Source: Actinomycetospora sp. NBRC 106375 (GTDB taxonomy: Bacteria > Actinomycetota > Actinomycetes > Mycobacteriales > Pseudonocardiaceae). Taken from it: a DNA stretch of 64,000 nt. Under the pieces are notes generated by a model. The model did not search any database. It was not told where the DNA came from and worked only from the letters and a program-made list of their open reading frames with translations. The stretch is from assembly GCF_030269665.1 (NCBI RefSeq), contig NZ_BSTS01000012.1, forward strand, positions 124,001-188,000, given 5' to 3'. Each line of letters begins with the position of its first letter. Position 1 is the first letter of the stretch. Shown one piece after another: positions 44,027-53,380 of this stretch. The position numbers were made by a program, and so were the translations under genes.

Positions 44027-45145
44027 ATGGCCTCTGACGAGCACGAACTGTTGCCGCTGGGGACCGGCTTCGACGTCGTGCGCCGCGGGTACGACCGCGG
44101 ACAGGTCGAGGAGCACCTCGACCGCGTCGAGGCCGACCTGCGCATCCTCACGGCGGACCGCGACGCCGCCGTGTCGCAGGCGACCGAGCTCGCGCGCGCC
44201 CTCGACCACCATCGCGCGCACGTGGAGGACCTCCGCGCCCAGGTCGACCGTCTCTCGGCGCCCCCGGACACCATGGAGGGGCTCTCCGAGCGCCTCCAGC
44301 GCATGCTGCGGCTGGCCCAGGACGAGACGCGCTCGATGCGCGAGGAGGCCGGCGAGGCCGCCCGCCGCGTGCGCGAGGAGGCCGACGACTACGCACGACG
44401 GACCGCCAACCAGGCCGACGAGCACGCCCGCGCGAAGATCGCCGAGGCCGACGACCACGCCCGCCGGACCGCCGAGCACGGCGAGGAGCAGGCCCGCGCC
44501 ACCGTCGACGAGGCGCACCGTCAGGCCCGCGAGATCCACGAGCGCGCCGAGGCCGAGGCCGAGGAGGCCCGCACCCGCTACGACGAGGGCCTCGCCGACA
44601 ACGACCGCCGCCGCCGCGCGATGGAGGACGAGCACCGCGGGGTGATGGACACCGCCCGCGCCGACGTCACGCGCCTGCGCCAGGACGCCGAGCACGAGCG
44701 CGACCGTCTCGACACGGAGGGCCGCGAGCGCCGCGACCAGGTCGAGAACGACTTCACCGTCGCCATGGCCGCCCGCCGGCGCGAGGCCATGCGCCAGCTC
44801 GAGGCCGACGAGCAGGCGTCCAAGGAGCGGGCGGAGAAGTACGTCAAGGACGCCTCCGACGAGGCCCGGCGCCGGCTGCGCGAGGCGGACGCCGAGGTCG
44901 CCGAGATGCGCCGCCTGCGCGACCGCGTCGGCCAGCAGCTCGCCACCCTGCGCTCGGCGCTCGGGGCGCTGCCCACCGTCGACGCGTTCCCCGACGAGGA
45001 CGCCCCCGCCGGGCCGGTCCTGCCCGACCCGCCGGCCGCGGGCTCCCGGCCCTCGCCCAACGGCGAGTCGCGGACCCCGGACGAGGACGGCGACCTCGGT
45101 GGCGCCAGCGCGCCCGAGCAGCGGAGCGCGACGACGAGCCGCTAG
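44027..45145 (+). CDS. DivIVA-like coiled-coil protein
   Basis: 372 residues. The N-terminal 40 residues (FDVVRRGYDRGQVEEHLDRVE) match the DivIVA N-terminal domain, which in other members recognises curved membrane. Residues about 75-300 are an unbroken, highly charged coiled coil rich in Glu, Ala and Arg. The C-terminal 60 are Pro/Ser-rich and disordered. Likely a cytoskeletal or polar-growth scaffold of the Wag31/Scy type. It is not next to division genes, so it is probably a paralogue and not the main Wag31. Confidence 0.78.
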   Translation: MASDEHELLPLGTGFDVVRRGYDRGQVEEHLDRVEADLRILTADRDAAVSQATELARALDHHRAHVEDLRAQVDRLSAPPDTMEGLSERLQRMLRLAQDETRSMREEAGEAARRVREEADDYARRTANQADEHARAKIAEADDHARRTAEHGEEQARATVDEAHRQAREIHERAEAEAEEARTRYDEGLADNDRRRRAMEDEHRGVMDTARADVTRLRQDAEHERDRLDTEGRERRDQVENDFTVAMAARRREAMRQLEADEQASKERAEKYVKDASDEARRRLREADAEVAEMRRLRDRVGQQLATLRSALGALPTVDAFPDEDAPAGPVLPDPPAAGSRPSPNGESRTPDEDGDLGGASAPEQRSATTSR

Positions 45146-45402
45146 CGGCGCCCCTGGCGCCAGCAGCCGGTGTGCCAGTGCCGCCGGTCGGTGTCCTCCT
45201 GGACCTCGTCGGCGGGCCACGCCACCACGTGCGACGTCCCCGGCGGGATCTCCTGCTGGCAGCCCGGGCAGCGGTACGTCTTCGTGGCCGCGGTCCCGCT
45301 GATCGAGCGCACCATCCACCCGTCCTCCTCGCGCACCCAGCCGCCCCGCAGCGGCGGGGGTGCCGGTGCGGGGCGGGCGGGGCGACGGGACCTGCGGGGC
45401 AT
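45142..45402 (-). CDS. Small zinc-ribbon-like actinobacterial protein
   Basis: 86 residues. A basic Pro/Arg leader is followed by YRCPGCQQEIPPGTSHVVAWP and HWHTGCWRQ, giving a C-P-G-C knuckle and a second H-W-H-x2-C cluster that could bind zinc. Homologues are widespread in actinobacteria and often mislabelled ATP/GTP-binding protein. No such site is visible here. It overlaps the convergent DivIVA-like gene by four bases. Function unknown. Confidence 0.72.
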   Translation of the reverse strand: MPRRSRRPARPAPAPPPLRGGWVREEDGWMVRSISGTAATKTYRCPGCQQEIPPGTSHVVAWPADEVQEDTDRRHWHTGCWRQGRR

Positions 45403-45418
45403 CCCTGACCTTCCTGGC

Positions 45419-47203
45419 CTACTTCTTCTGGTAGTCCCGGAACCCCTGGCCGGTCTTGCGGCCCAGCCGGCCCGCGGTGACCAGGTGCTCCAGCAGCGGC
45501 GCCGGGGCGAAGCCGGGCACCCGGAACTCCTGGTAGAGGGAGCGCTCGATCGCGAGCGACACGTCGAGGCCGACGACGTCGAGCAGCGCGAACGGCCCCA
45601 TCGGGAGCCCGCAGCCGTTCTTCATCGCCGAGTCGATGTCGTCGGCCGTGGCGTAGTTCGCCTCGAGCATCGCCGTCGCGTCGTTGAGGTACGGGAAGAG
45701 CAGCGCGTTGACGATGAAGCCCGCGCGGTCGCCGCAGAGCACCGGGTGCTTGCCGACCTTCGCGGTCACCGCCCGCACCGTCGACGTCACGTCCGGCGCG
45801 GTGGTGATCGGGCTGACGATCTCGACCAGCTTCATCACCGAGGCGGGGTTGAAGAAGTGCATGCCGACGACGTCGTCGGGGCGCTGCGTGGCGGCGGCGC
45901 ACTCGACGACCGGCAGCGACGAGGTCGTGGTCGCGAGGATGGCGCCGGGCTTGACGACGTCGTCGAGCGCGCCGAACACGGCCTGCTTGACCTCGAGGTC
46001 CTCGGCGACGGCCTCGACGACCAGGTCGCAGCCCGCGAGGTCGTCGAACGTGGTCGTCGGGCGGACGCGGGCGAGCGTCTCGTCCCGGGCCTGCTCGGAG
46101 AGCTTGCCCTTGACGACGGCCTTCTCCAGCGACTTGCGGATGCCGGCGACGACGCCCTCGCCCTTGGCCTCGGTGCGCGCCCGCACGATCACCTCGTAGC
46201 CGGACCTGGCGAACACCTCGGCGATGCCCGTGGCCATCGTGCCGGTGCCGACGACGCCGACCGTGGCGACGGTGCGCTGGTCGCCGGCCTCCTGCCCCGG
46301 GGGCGGCGGGGTGAGGGAGTCGGCGACGACCTCGGGCGAGCCCGGGGCCGCGTAGGTGTAGAAGCCGCGCCCGGACTTCCGGCCCAGCAACCCCGCGGTG
46401 ATCATCTGCTTGAGGATGGGGGCCGGCGCGTGGCGCTGGTTGCGCGACTGTCGGTACATCGTGTCGAGGATCTCGTAGGCGGTGTCGAGCCCGATGAGGT
46501 CCATCAGCGCCAGCGGGCCCATCGGGTAGCCGCAGCCGAAGCGCATGGCGGCGTCGAGGTCCTCGCGCCCGGCGTAGTGGGACTCGAACATCCCGACGGC
46601 CTGGTTGAGGTAGGTGAAGAGCAGGTTGTTGGCGATGAAGCCGGCGCGGTCGCCGCACACCACCGGGCTCTTGCCGAGCTGCACGGCGAGTCCGGTGACG
46701 TCGGAGAGCACCTCGGGGTCGGTGACGACGGTGCGCACGACCTCGACGAGCGCCTGGACCGGCGCCGGGTTGAAGAAGTGCATGCCGACGACCTGGTGCG
46801 GACGCTCGGTGCGCACCGAGAGCTCGGTGATCGAGAGCGACGAGGTGTTCGACGCGAAGATCGTGTCCGGGCCGCACACCTTGTCGAGCTTGGAGAACAC
46901 GTCGGCCTTGAGCTCGAGGCGCTCGGGGACGGCCTCGACCACGAGGTCGGCGTCGCCGAGGTCGTCGAGGTTGGTGGAGACGCGCACGCGGCCGAGCAGC
47001 GCCTCGCGGTCGTCGGCGGCGAGCTTCGAGCGGTCGACCGCCCGCTGGGTCGACGCCTCGAGCGTCTCGCGGCCCTTGGTGGCCGACGCCTCGTCGATCT
47101 CCACCGCGACGACCTCGATGCCGCCGCGGGCGAACACCTCGACGATCCCGGCTCCCATCGTGCCGAGACCGACCACTCCGACCCGGGCGAATTCGCGCGC
47201 CAC
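45419..47203 (-). CDS. Duplicated 3-hydroxyacyl-CoA dehydrogenase
   Basis: 594 residues made of two full 3-hydroxybutyryl-CoA dehydrogenase modules in tandem. Module 1 (1-285) begins VGVVGLGTMGAGIVEVFA; module 2 (from about 312) begins VGVVGTGTMATGIAEVFA. Each has the NAD Rossmann motif, the catalytic His in GMHFFNPA and a C-terminal domain ending GRKSGRGFYTY or GRKTGQGFRDY. It oxidises 3-hydroxyacyl-CoA with NAD, or makes 3-hydroxybutyryl-CoA on the way to crotonyl-CoA. Proximity to ccr supports the latter. No hydratase domain is fused, unlike FadB. Confidence 0.9.
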   Translation of the reverse strand: MAREFARVGVVGLGTMGAGIVEVFARGGIEVVAVEIDEASATKGRETLEASTQRAVDRSKLAADDREALLGRVRVSTNLDDLGDADLVVEAVPERLELKADVFSKLDKVCGPDTIFASNTSSLSITELSVRTERPHQVVGMHFFNPAPVQALVEVVRTVVTDPEVLSDVTGLAVQLGKSPVVCGDRAGFIANNLLFTYLNQAVGMFESHYAGREDLDAAMRFGCGYPMGPLALMDLIGLDTAYEILDTMYRQSRNQRHAPAPILKQMITAGLLGRKSGRGFYTYAAPGSPEVVADSLTPPPPGQEAGDQRTVATVGVVGTGTMATGIAEVFARSGYEVIVRARTEAKGEGVVAGIRKSLEKAVVKGKLSEQARDETLARVRPTTTFDDLAGCDLVVEAVAEDLEVKQAVFGALDDVVKPGAILATTTSSLPVVECAAATQRPDDVVGMHFFNPASVMKLVEIVSPITTAPDVTSTVRAVTAKVGKHPVLCGDRAGFIVNALLFPYLNDATAMLEANYATADDIDSAMKNGCGLPMGPFALLDVVGLDVSLAIERSLYQEFRVPGFAPAPLLEHLVTAGRLGRKTGQGFRDYQKK

Positions 47204-47299
47204 GTCGAGACCTTCCTGCCGACGACCGTTGTCAGTACCGCTGCACGGGACACGCTCTCACCTGCCCCGGGGCGCGATCCTGCCATGGAGGGCGGCGTC

Positions 47300-48760
47300 T
47301 CACCCGGGCCCGACGGACGGGTTCGTACCAGCGGGTAACTTGACCGTTCCGGTAGGGCGCGGCGCCCGACGCGACAGGAGCGCGGCCCCGACCAGCGCCG
47401 CGAGGGCGAACGCGCCGGCCGCCACCCAGAACCCCGCGGCGATCCCCCCGGGCGCCGCGGTGCGGCCCGGCTGCTCCCCGTCGGCCGCGATCACGACGGC
47501 GCCGATCACCGCGATGCCGAGCGTGCCGCCGAGCTGGCGGACCGTCTGGACGACCCCGGAGGCCTGGGTGCGCTCGGCGTTCGCCACCCGCGACAGGGCG
47601 TCGGTGTTCGTCGGCGACAGCGTGAGCCCGAGACCGACGCCGACCAGGGCCATCCCCGGGGTCTGGGTCGCGTAGTCGAGACCGGGCAGGGCGAGCAGCC
47701 AGACCACCGTGCCGACCGCGCAGAGAGCGAGGCCCGTGAGCACCGGGCCCCGCACGCCGGCCCGGTCGTACCACCGGCCGCCGATCTGGGCGGCCAGCGT
47801 CAGCGGCAGGATCAGCGGCAGCACCGCGAGCCCGGCCTGCATCGGCCCGAACGCCAGCAGCTCCTGCAGGTAGATCGAGCTGTAGAGCACGAGCCCGAGC
47901 AGCCCGAACTGGACGAAACCCATGACGACGGCAGCGCCGGTGAAGCCCCGGTCGGTGAACAGCCGCACGTGGATGAGGGGATCGCTCGACCGGATCTGCC
48001 GCACGACGAACCAGGCCGTCGCCCCGACCCCGGCGGCGAGCAGGGCCAGGACGCCCGGGGAGAGACCGACGGCGCCCGCGGCCTGGATCGCGAACGTGGT
48101 CGCGGCGAGGCCCGCGACGACCAGCGCGACGTCGAGGGGCCGCACGACCGTGCCGGGGACCCGCTCGGCGGGCACCGGGGCGATCGCCACGAGCACGAGC
48201 GTCGCGATGCCGACGGGCACGTTGAGGAAGAACACCGCGCGCCAGGTCACGTACTCGGTGAGCAGCCCGCCGATCAGCGGGCCGAGCGCCACGAACACCT
48301 GGCTGATGCCGGCGAAGATCGCCATGGCGCGGCCGCGCTCGCTGGGCCCGAACGCCGCGATGACGATCGCCGCCGACACCGGCACCATCAGCGCCGCGCC
48401 CGCGCCCTGCAGGGCCCGGAAGGCGATGATCGTCGCCTCGCCCAGCGCTCCGGCCGGGGCCAGCCCGCAGCCCACCGAGGCCAGGAAGAACAGGGTCACC
48501 CCGGAGCGGAACGCCCGCCGCGGTCCGAGCAGGTCCGCGGCCTTGCCCCCGAGGGCGACCAGGGCGGCGAGGGCCAGCACGTAGGCGTTGACCACCCACT
48601 GCTGCGCTCCGGGGCTCAACGAGAGCTCGCGGCCCATCGTCGGCAGCGCCACCGACACGACCGTCTGGTCGAGCATGATCATGGACAGCGAGCCGGTCAT
48701 GGCGACCAGCACGAGCCACCGCTTCGGGTCCACGACGGTGTCCTCCGGTGCGGTGCTCAC
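47300..48760 (-). CDS. MFS drug-efflux transporter (DHA2, 14 TM)
   Basis: 486 residues with about 14 hydrophobic helices. The start VSTAPEDTVVDPKRWLVL is taken at GTG 48760, overlapping the stop of the upstream MBL gene (GTGA). DHA2 marks: LDQTVVSVALPTM in helix 1 (motif D1), GGKAADLLGPRR (motif A), FRALQGAGAALMVP (motif B) and a motif C-like GPLIGGLL in helix 5. An EmrB/QacA-like exporter; substrate unknown. Translationally coupled to the MBL-fold enzyme, so it may export that enzyme's product or a compound it detoxifies. Confidence 0.87.
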   Translation of the reverse strand: MSTAPEDTVVDPKRWLVLVAMTGSLSMIMLDQTVVSVALPTMGRELSLSPGAQQWVVNAYVLALAALVALGGKAADLLGPRRAFRSGVTLFFLASVGCGLAPAGALGEATIIAFRALQGAGAALMVPVSAAIVIAAFGPSERGRAMAIFAGISQVFVALGPLIGGLLTEYVTWRAVFFLNVPVGIATLVLVAIAPVPAERVPGTVVRPLDVALVVAGLAATTFAIQAAGAVGLSPGVLALLAAGVGATAWFVVRQIRSSDPLIHVRLFTDRGFTGAAVVMGFVQFGLLGLVLYSSIYLQELLAFGPMQAGLAVLPLILPLTLAAQIGGRWYDRAGVRGPVLTGLALCAVGTVVWLLALPGLDYATQTPGMALVGVGLGLTLSPTNTDALSRVANAERTQASGVVQTVRQLGGTLGIAVIGAVVIAADGEQPGRTAAPGGIAAGFWVAAGAFALAALVGAALLSRRAPRPTGTVKLPAGTNPSVGPG

Positions 48761-49896
48761 CTGTCGCGCCCGCGCAGCTTCCAGCCGACCATCGCCGCGG
48801 CGGCGGGCACGACGGCGAGGCCGTGCGGCATCCCGGCGACCGGTGCCGGGTTCTCCGGCACCGGCCGCGACCAGGGCTGGTCGGTGTGGCCGTGCGGCGG
48901 CCGCAGCCCGAGCTCGCCGAGCATGTTGACCGCCATCATCCCGCTGAACACGGGGTTCGGGTTCGGGCCGCCGCCGCCGCCCAGCTCGGCGACCCGGCGA
49001 CCGAGGTCGGTCGTGAACTCGCCGGGGGCCACGGTGTCGTGCCCGCGCGTGATCTCCAGGGCGGCCTCCTGCAGCGCCACGACCTGGTCGAGGACGCCGT
49101 CCAGGTGCGCGACCGCGTCGGGCCCGCGCCGGACGGTGTCGTCGTGGCCCTCGGTGATCACCGAGACCGCGCCGTCGGCAGCCGCCGTGGCGACCGCGCC
49201 GAAGACCGTCGCCAGCTTGAGCTGGTCGGCGTCCCGCATCGCGCCGCACGGTCCGTTGACCTCGTCGCCGAGGTGGACGAGACCCGCGTCGCGGAGGTGG
49301 ACGATCACGTGGCCCGCGCAGTGGCCCTGGCTGCGCAGCACCCGGACCGCGCCGTCGGCGAAGGACCACCCCGTCATCCGCACCGGGCCGAGCGACAGCC
49401 GCTCGAGCGGGCGCTCCTCGAGGACCCGCGTCGTCGCCCCGAACGGGTGCAGGGGCTGGAACAGCGAGACGACCTTCTTCGCCGACAGGTCCGGGGGCGC
49501 GGGCATCGGGGCGACGCCGGTGAGCCGGTCGAACGCGTGCTCCCAGTAGGACACCGGGTCGCGCATCTGCTCGACGTCGCGAGCGGAGACCCAGTGCTCG
49601 GCGGTCACCCCGCGCTCGGCGGCGAGCTCGTCGACCAGGTCGTTGTTGCCGACGTGGTCGGTGTGCCCGTGGGTGGTGATCAGCAGCAGGCGCGACCACG
49701 GCCCGACCTGCTCGACGGCGCGGCGCAGGGCGTCCCGGAACCCCGTGGTGACGCCGGTGTCGACGAGCACCAGGTGCTCGCCCGTCCGGTGGACCAGCGC
49801 GTTGCCGACGTCGGGCTGGTCGTGCGCGATGTCGAGCTCCTGGCCGGTCACCAGGAGCGTCCGGTCGTCGACCCGGACGGTGTCACCGAGGGGCAT
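48757..49896 (-). CDS. Metallo-beta-lactamase fold hydrolase
   Basis: 379 residues. Metal motif THGHTDHVG, then GHCAGHVI, the bridging Asp in LVHLGDEVNG, and a later His in TEGHDD. The ALVHRTGEHLVLVDTG start is typical of the superfamily. The last 110 residues (dimerisation or lid, ending in a hydrophobic stretch) are unlike glyoxalase II or lactonases of standard size, so the substrate is unclear. Coupled with the downstream MFS gene by a four-base overlap. Cytoplasmic; no signal peptide. Confidence 0.85.
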   Translation of the reverse strand: MPLGDTVRVDDRTLLVTGQELDIAHDQPDVGNALVHRTGEHLVLVDTGVTTGFRDALRRAVEQVGPWSRLLLITTHGHTDHVGNNDLVDELAAERGVTAEHWVSARDVEQMRDPVSYWEHAFDRLTGVAPMPAPPDLSAKKVVSLFQPLHPFGATTRVLEERPLERLSLGPVRMTGWSFADGAVRVLRSQGHCAGHVIVHLRDAGLVHLGDEVNGPCGAMRDADQLKLATVFGAVATAAADGAVSVITEGHDDTVRRGPDAVAHLDGVLDQVVALQEAALEITRGHDTVAPGEFTTDLGRRVAELGGGGGPNPNPVFSGMMAVNMLGELGLRPPHGHTDQPWSRPVPENPAPVAGMPHGLAVVPAAAAMVGWKLRGRDR

Positions 49897-49958
49897 GGCG
49901 GTCCTCTCGCCGGGACGCCGCCGGTCGGCCTCCCCCGCAGGGACCGCGCGTCAGGTGA

Positions 49959-51473
49959 TCAGCGCCTCCGACCGTAGAGCACGCTGACCAGCCCGGCGAG
50001 GATCTTCACGATCCAGCCCGGGCGGTCGAACGTCATGATGTTGACGCTGCGGAAGCGGCGCTCGGAGATCGCGAGCGGGCGCGTGAACTCGCGCAGCCCG
50101 TCGACGCCGTGGATGCGCCCGAAACCGGAGTCGCCGACGCCGCCGAAGGGCAGCGACGGGATGCCGGCGAAGGCGATGACGCCGTTGACCGACACCATCC
50201 CGGCGCGCAGGCGGCGTGCGACGTCGTGGCCGCGCTTCTTCGCGAACACCGAGGCCCCGAGCCCGTAGCGCGAGGCGTTGGCCCGCTCGACGGCCTCGTC
50301 GATGTCGCGGACGCGGTTGACCACGACGGTCGGGCCGAAGGTCTCGTCGGTGACGGCCGTGGAGTCCTCGGGCACGTCGGCGAGCACGACGGGCTCGACG
50401 TAGGGCGCGCGCACCGAGTCGCGGCCGCCCACCACGGCGCGTCCGCCGCGGGCGAGCGCGTCGTCGATCTGGCCGGAGATGACCCCGAGCTGCGAGGGCA
50501 TCGTGATCGGCCCGTACTGGGCGTCCGCGGCCCCGCTCGGCGCGACGGTGGCGGCGCGGCGCGCGACCCGGTCGAGCAGGTCCTCGGCCACCTCGTCGAC
50601 GACGTAGACGCGCTCGACGCCGACACAGGTCTGGCCGGCGTTGGACATGGCGCCCCACACCACGGCCGCCGCCGCGTCGTCGAGGTCGGCGTCGGCGTCC
50701 ACGAGCAGCGCGTCCTTGCCGCCGCACTCGACGAGCACCGGCGTCAGGCGCTCGGCGCACGTGGCCATGACCTTCTTCGCCGTGGCCGTCGACCCGGTGA
50801 ACGCGACCTTGTCGACCCCGGCGCGGCACAGCGCCGCGCCCGTCTCGCCCTCGCCCGTGACGAGCTGGAACACCTGGTCGCCGCCGTCGCCGACCGCCTC
50901 GGCGAAGCTGTCGACCAGCCACTTCCCGACGCCGGGCGTAAGCTCACTGGGCTTGAACACCACGGTGTTGCCGGCCGACAGGGCGTAGACGATCGAGCCC
51001 ATCGGCGTGAACACCGGGTAGTTCCACGGCCCGAGCACCCCGATGACGCCCAGCGGGGGGTACTCGACGGTGGCCCTGTGGTTGATCATCAGCAGGCCGG
51101 CGGCGGCGTTGCGCGGGCCGAGGACCTTCGCCGCGTACGTCGCGGCCCAGTGCAGGTGGTCGAGCGCGAGGATGCCCTCGATCCGCGCGTCGTCCATCGG
51201 CTTGCCGGTCTCGCGGCTGACCACCGCGGCCAGCTCCTCGCGGCGGCGGTCGATCAGCTGGCGCCACGCCGCGAGCTTGCGCGCCCGGCCGTCGAACCCG
51301 AGGTCGGCCCACCACCGCGCCGCGCGCCGCGCCCGGGCGACCGTCGCCTCGACCTGCTCGGGCGTGTGCCGCGGGTAGGACGCGATCACCTCGCCGGAGC
51401 GGGGGTCGAGGGAGTCGAACGTGTCCTGCGCCGAAGCCGCGGGCACCGACACCGCGTCGCGGGTGCTCGTCAT
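49959..51473 (-). CDS. NAD(P)-dependent aldehyde dehydrogenase
   Basis: 504 residues. Catalytic Cys283 in SNAGQTCVGVERV, general base Glu in LVECGGKD, cofactor motif FTGSTATAKKV and oxyanion Asn in GPWNYPVF. A hydrophobic C-terminal tail (FDRPGWIVKILAGLVSVLYG) may anchor it to the membrane, as in fatty aldehyde dehydrogenases of class 3. It oxidises aldehydes to acids; long-chain aldehydes are a reasonable guess from the tail. Ends just before the MBL gene on the same strand but separated by about 60 bp. Confidence 0.9.
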   Translation of the reverse strand: MTSTRDAVSVPAASAQDTFDSLDPRSGEVIASYPRHTPEQVEATVARARRAARWWADLGFDGRARKLAAWRQLIDRRREELAAVVSRETGKPMDDARIEGILALDHLHWAATYAAKVLGPRNAAAGLLMINHRATVEYPPLGVIGVLGPWNYPVFTPMGSIVYALSAGNTVVFKPSELTPGVGKWLVDSFAEAVGDGGDQVFQLVTGEGETGAALCRAGVDKVAFTGSTATAKKVMATCAERLTPVLVECGGKDALLVDADADLDDAAAAVVWGAMSNAGQTCVGVERVYVVDEVAEDLLDRVARRAATVAPSGAADAQYGPITMPSQLGVISGQIDDALARGGRAVVGGRDSVRAPYVEPVVLADVPEDSTAVTDETFGPTVVVNRVRDIDEAVERANASRYGLGASVFAKKRGHDVARRLRAGMVSVNGVIAFAGIPSLPFGGVGDSGFGRIHGVDGLREFTRPLAISERRFRSVNIMTFDRPGWIVKILAGLVSVLYGRRR

Positions 51474-51523
51474 GCCCGGAATCTACCCATCGGTAGCCGT
51501 CAGGCGCGACTGCCGCGAGGTGG

Positions 51524-51574
51524 TCAGCGAAGTGCCCTCGCAGACACTCAGCGTCCGTATCGGCACTTCGATCA
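51524..51574. repeat. Palindromic repeat family A, intergenic copy
   Basis: 51 bp, nearly identical to the coding copy at 10587-10637. It lies between the aldehyde dehydrogenase start and the HIT gene end. A duplicated GATCACCCGAG follows directly. Confidence 0.85.
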
Positions 51575-51582
51575 CCCGAGGA

Positions 51583-52074
51583 TCACCCGAGGACGGCGCG
51601 GATCCGGTCGGCGGTGCCGTCGAGGCTCGCCCGGCCCGGACGCGTCCAGGCGGCGAGCAGGCGCAGCCCGTCACCCCGCCGGCGCGGGATCACGTGGAGG
51701 TGGACGTGCCACACCGTCTGCCAGGCCACGGCGCCGTCGGCGAGCAGGAGGTTCACGCCGTCGGCGAGGCCGACGTCGCGCAGCCCCTGCGCCACGCGCC
51801 GCGCCAGCGACCACACCGCCGCGCCGTCGGCGTCGTCGACGTCGGCCAGGTGCGCGGCGTGCGCCTTCGGGACGACGAGCACGTGCCCGGGGGTGACCGG
51901 CTGCAGGTCGAGGAACGCCACCGCCCCGTCCGACTCGGCCACCCGGCTCGCCTCGCCCCGGCCGTCGACGATCCGGCAGAACACGCACTCGCCGTCGACC
52001 TCGGTGGGCAGGCGCTCGCGGACACGCCGACCGCGCCCCAGGCGCCGGGCCAGCGCGCGACCCAGCCGAGCCAT
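51583..52074 (-). CDS. HIT family hydrolase
   Basis: 163 residues from ATG at 52074. A 27-residue basic leader, then CVFCRIVDGRG with a CxxC zinc pair half, FLDLQPVTPGHVLVVPKAH and the histidine triad HVHLHVIPR. HIT proteins hydrolyse nucleoside phosphoramidates or dinucleoside polyphosphates. The triad is intact. The exact substrate is unknown. It ends the NucS, HIT group on the minus strand, five bases after the nucS stop. Confidence 0.87.
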   Translation of the reverse strand: MARLGRALARRLGRGRRVRERLPTEVDGECVFCRIVDGRGEASRVAESDGAVAFLDLQPVTPGHVLVVPKAHAAHLADVDDADGAAVWSLARRVAQGLRDVGLADGVNLLLADGAVAWQTVWHVHLHVIPRRRGDGLRLLAAWTRPGRASLDGTADRIRAVLG

Positions 52075-52079
52075 CGCGC

Positions 52080-52739
52080 TCAGAACAGCCGGAACTCGTC
52101 GACCTCGGCGCCGCGCAGGGCGTCGTAGTCGAGCGTCACGCACCGGATGCCCCGGTCGGTGGCCAGCGTCCGGGCCTGCGGCTTGATCTGCTGCGCGGCG
52201 AACACCCCGGCCACCGGCGTCAGCAGGGGGTCGCGGTTGAGCAGCTCGAGGTAGCGGGTCAGCTGCTCGACGCCGTCGATCTCGCCGCGGCGCTTGATCT
52301 CCACGGCCACCGAGGCGCCCCCGGCGTCACGGCAGAGCAGGTCGACCGGGCCGATCGCGGTCGGGTACTCGCGGCGCACGAGCGTCCAGCCGTCCCCGAG
52401 CGTCGTGACGTGCGCGGCGAGCAGCTCCTGCAGGTGCGCCTCGACGCCGTCCTTGACCAGCCCCGGGTCGACGCCCAGCTCGTGGGACGAGTCGTGCGCG
52501 ATCTCCTCGAGGGTGATCGTCAGCGTCTCGTCGGCCTTGTTGCGCACCGTCCACACGCCGGGAGCCTCGGTGAGCCAGCAGGGCGGGCTCATCCAGTTCA
52601 GCGGCTTGTAGGCCCGGTCGTCGGCGTGGACGCTCACCGAACCGTCGGCCTTCACCAGCAGCAGGCGCAGCGCGCTGGGCAGGTGCGCGGTCAGGCGACC
52701 GTCGTAGTCGACGGTGCAGCGGGCGATGACGAGTCGCAC
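52080..52739 (-). CDS. nucS: Mismatch-specific endonuclease NucS (EndoMS)
   Basis: 219 residues, GTG start. N-terminal DNA-binding domain with the conserved NWMSPPCW, and the C-terminal RecB-like nuclease: [10 protein letters not shown] (metal Asp), [13 protein letters not shown] (E-x-K) and [11 protein letters not shown] (QxxxY). This is the enzyme of the non-canonical mismatch repair used by actinobacteria, which lack MutS/MutL. It cleaves both strands at mismatches and acts with the sliding clamp. The C-terminal EFRLF resembles the clamp-binding tail. Orthologue of Rv1321. Confidence 0.94.
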   Translation of the reverse strand: MRLVIARCTVDYDGRLTAHLPSALRLLLVKADGSVSVHADDRAYKPLNWMSPPCWLTEAPGVWTVRNKADETLTITLEEIAHDSSHELGVDPGLVKDGVEAHLQELLAAHVTTLGDGWTLVRREYPTAIGPVDLLCRDAGGASVAVEIKRRGEIDGVEQLTRYLELLNRDPLLTPVAGVFAAQQIKPQARTLATDRGIRCVTLDYDALRGAEVDEFRLF

Positions 52740-52761
52740 GCGGTCAGTCTGGCGGGAGGCG

Positions 52762-53283
52762 TCAGGAGCGCTGGGTGGGGGTGCCCGACGGCGCGCTGGA
52801 CGACAGGTTCGCCGAGCGCTCGAGCTCGTCGAGGAACGTGTCGACGGACTGGTGCTTGGCCTCGTCGCTGCCGAGCTCGGACTTCACGAGGCGGTCCGAG
52901 AGCGCCACCGAGTGGCTGCCGAGCTCGGACTTCAGCTCGCGGACGACCTGCAGGCGGGCGTTCTCGAGGGCCTCCTCGCCGCGGCGGCGGGTGCGCTCCG
53001 CCTCCTCCTCGGCCTTCTGCCGGATCTCCTCGATGATCCGGTCGGCGTCGGCGCGGGCGTCGTCGCGGATGCGGGAGGCGTCGTGCTCGGCGTCCTTGAT
53101 GGCCTGCGCATACTTCTGCTGCGCGGCCTCGAGGCGCTCGCGGGCGGCCTTGGAGTCCTCCACCTGCTGGCGGATCTGCTCCTCGCGGTTCTGCGTCATC
53201 GTGCGCAGCGGCGGCAGCACGTAGCGGTACAGCAGGTAGCCGATGATCAGGATTCCGACGATCTCGGCGATAATCGTGCTCAT
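52762..53283 (-). CDS. F0 subunit b-like membrane coiled-coil protein
   Basis: 173 residues from ATG at 53283. One N-terminal hydrophobic helix ([24 protein letters not shown], about 2-25) then a long charged coiled coil (45-140). This is the layout of ATP synthase subunit b and matches the b-like N terminus of the actinobacterial b-delta fusion (AtpH). No delta domain and no other atp gene is nearby, and it lies 22 bp upstream of nucS on the same strand. It may be a spare stator subunit or a membrane scaffold of another function. Confidence 0.72.
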   Translation of the reverse strand: MSTIIAEIVGILIIGYLLYRYVLPPLRTMTQNREEQIRQQVEDSKAARERLEAAQQKYAQAIKDAEHDASRIRDDARADADRIIEEIRQKAEEEAERTRRRGEEALENARLQVVRELKSELGSHSVALSDRLVKSELGSDEAKHQSVDTFLDELERSANLSSSAPSGTPTQRS

Positions 53284-53380
53284 ATGGCGGCGCGCTCTCC
53301 CGTCGGTGCCCGTCACTGCGCTCGTGCGGGCTCACCCTAGCAACCCGGCGCTGATGATGATCGGGCACGATCTACAGGCC

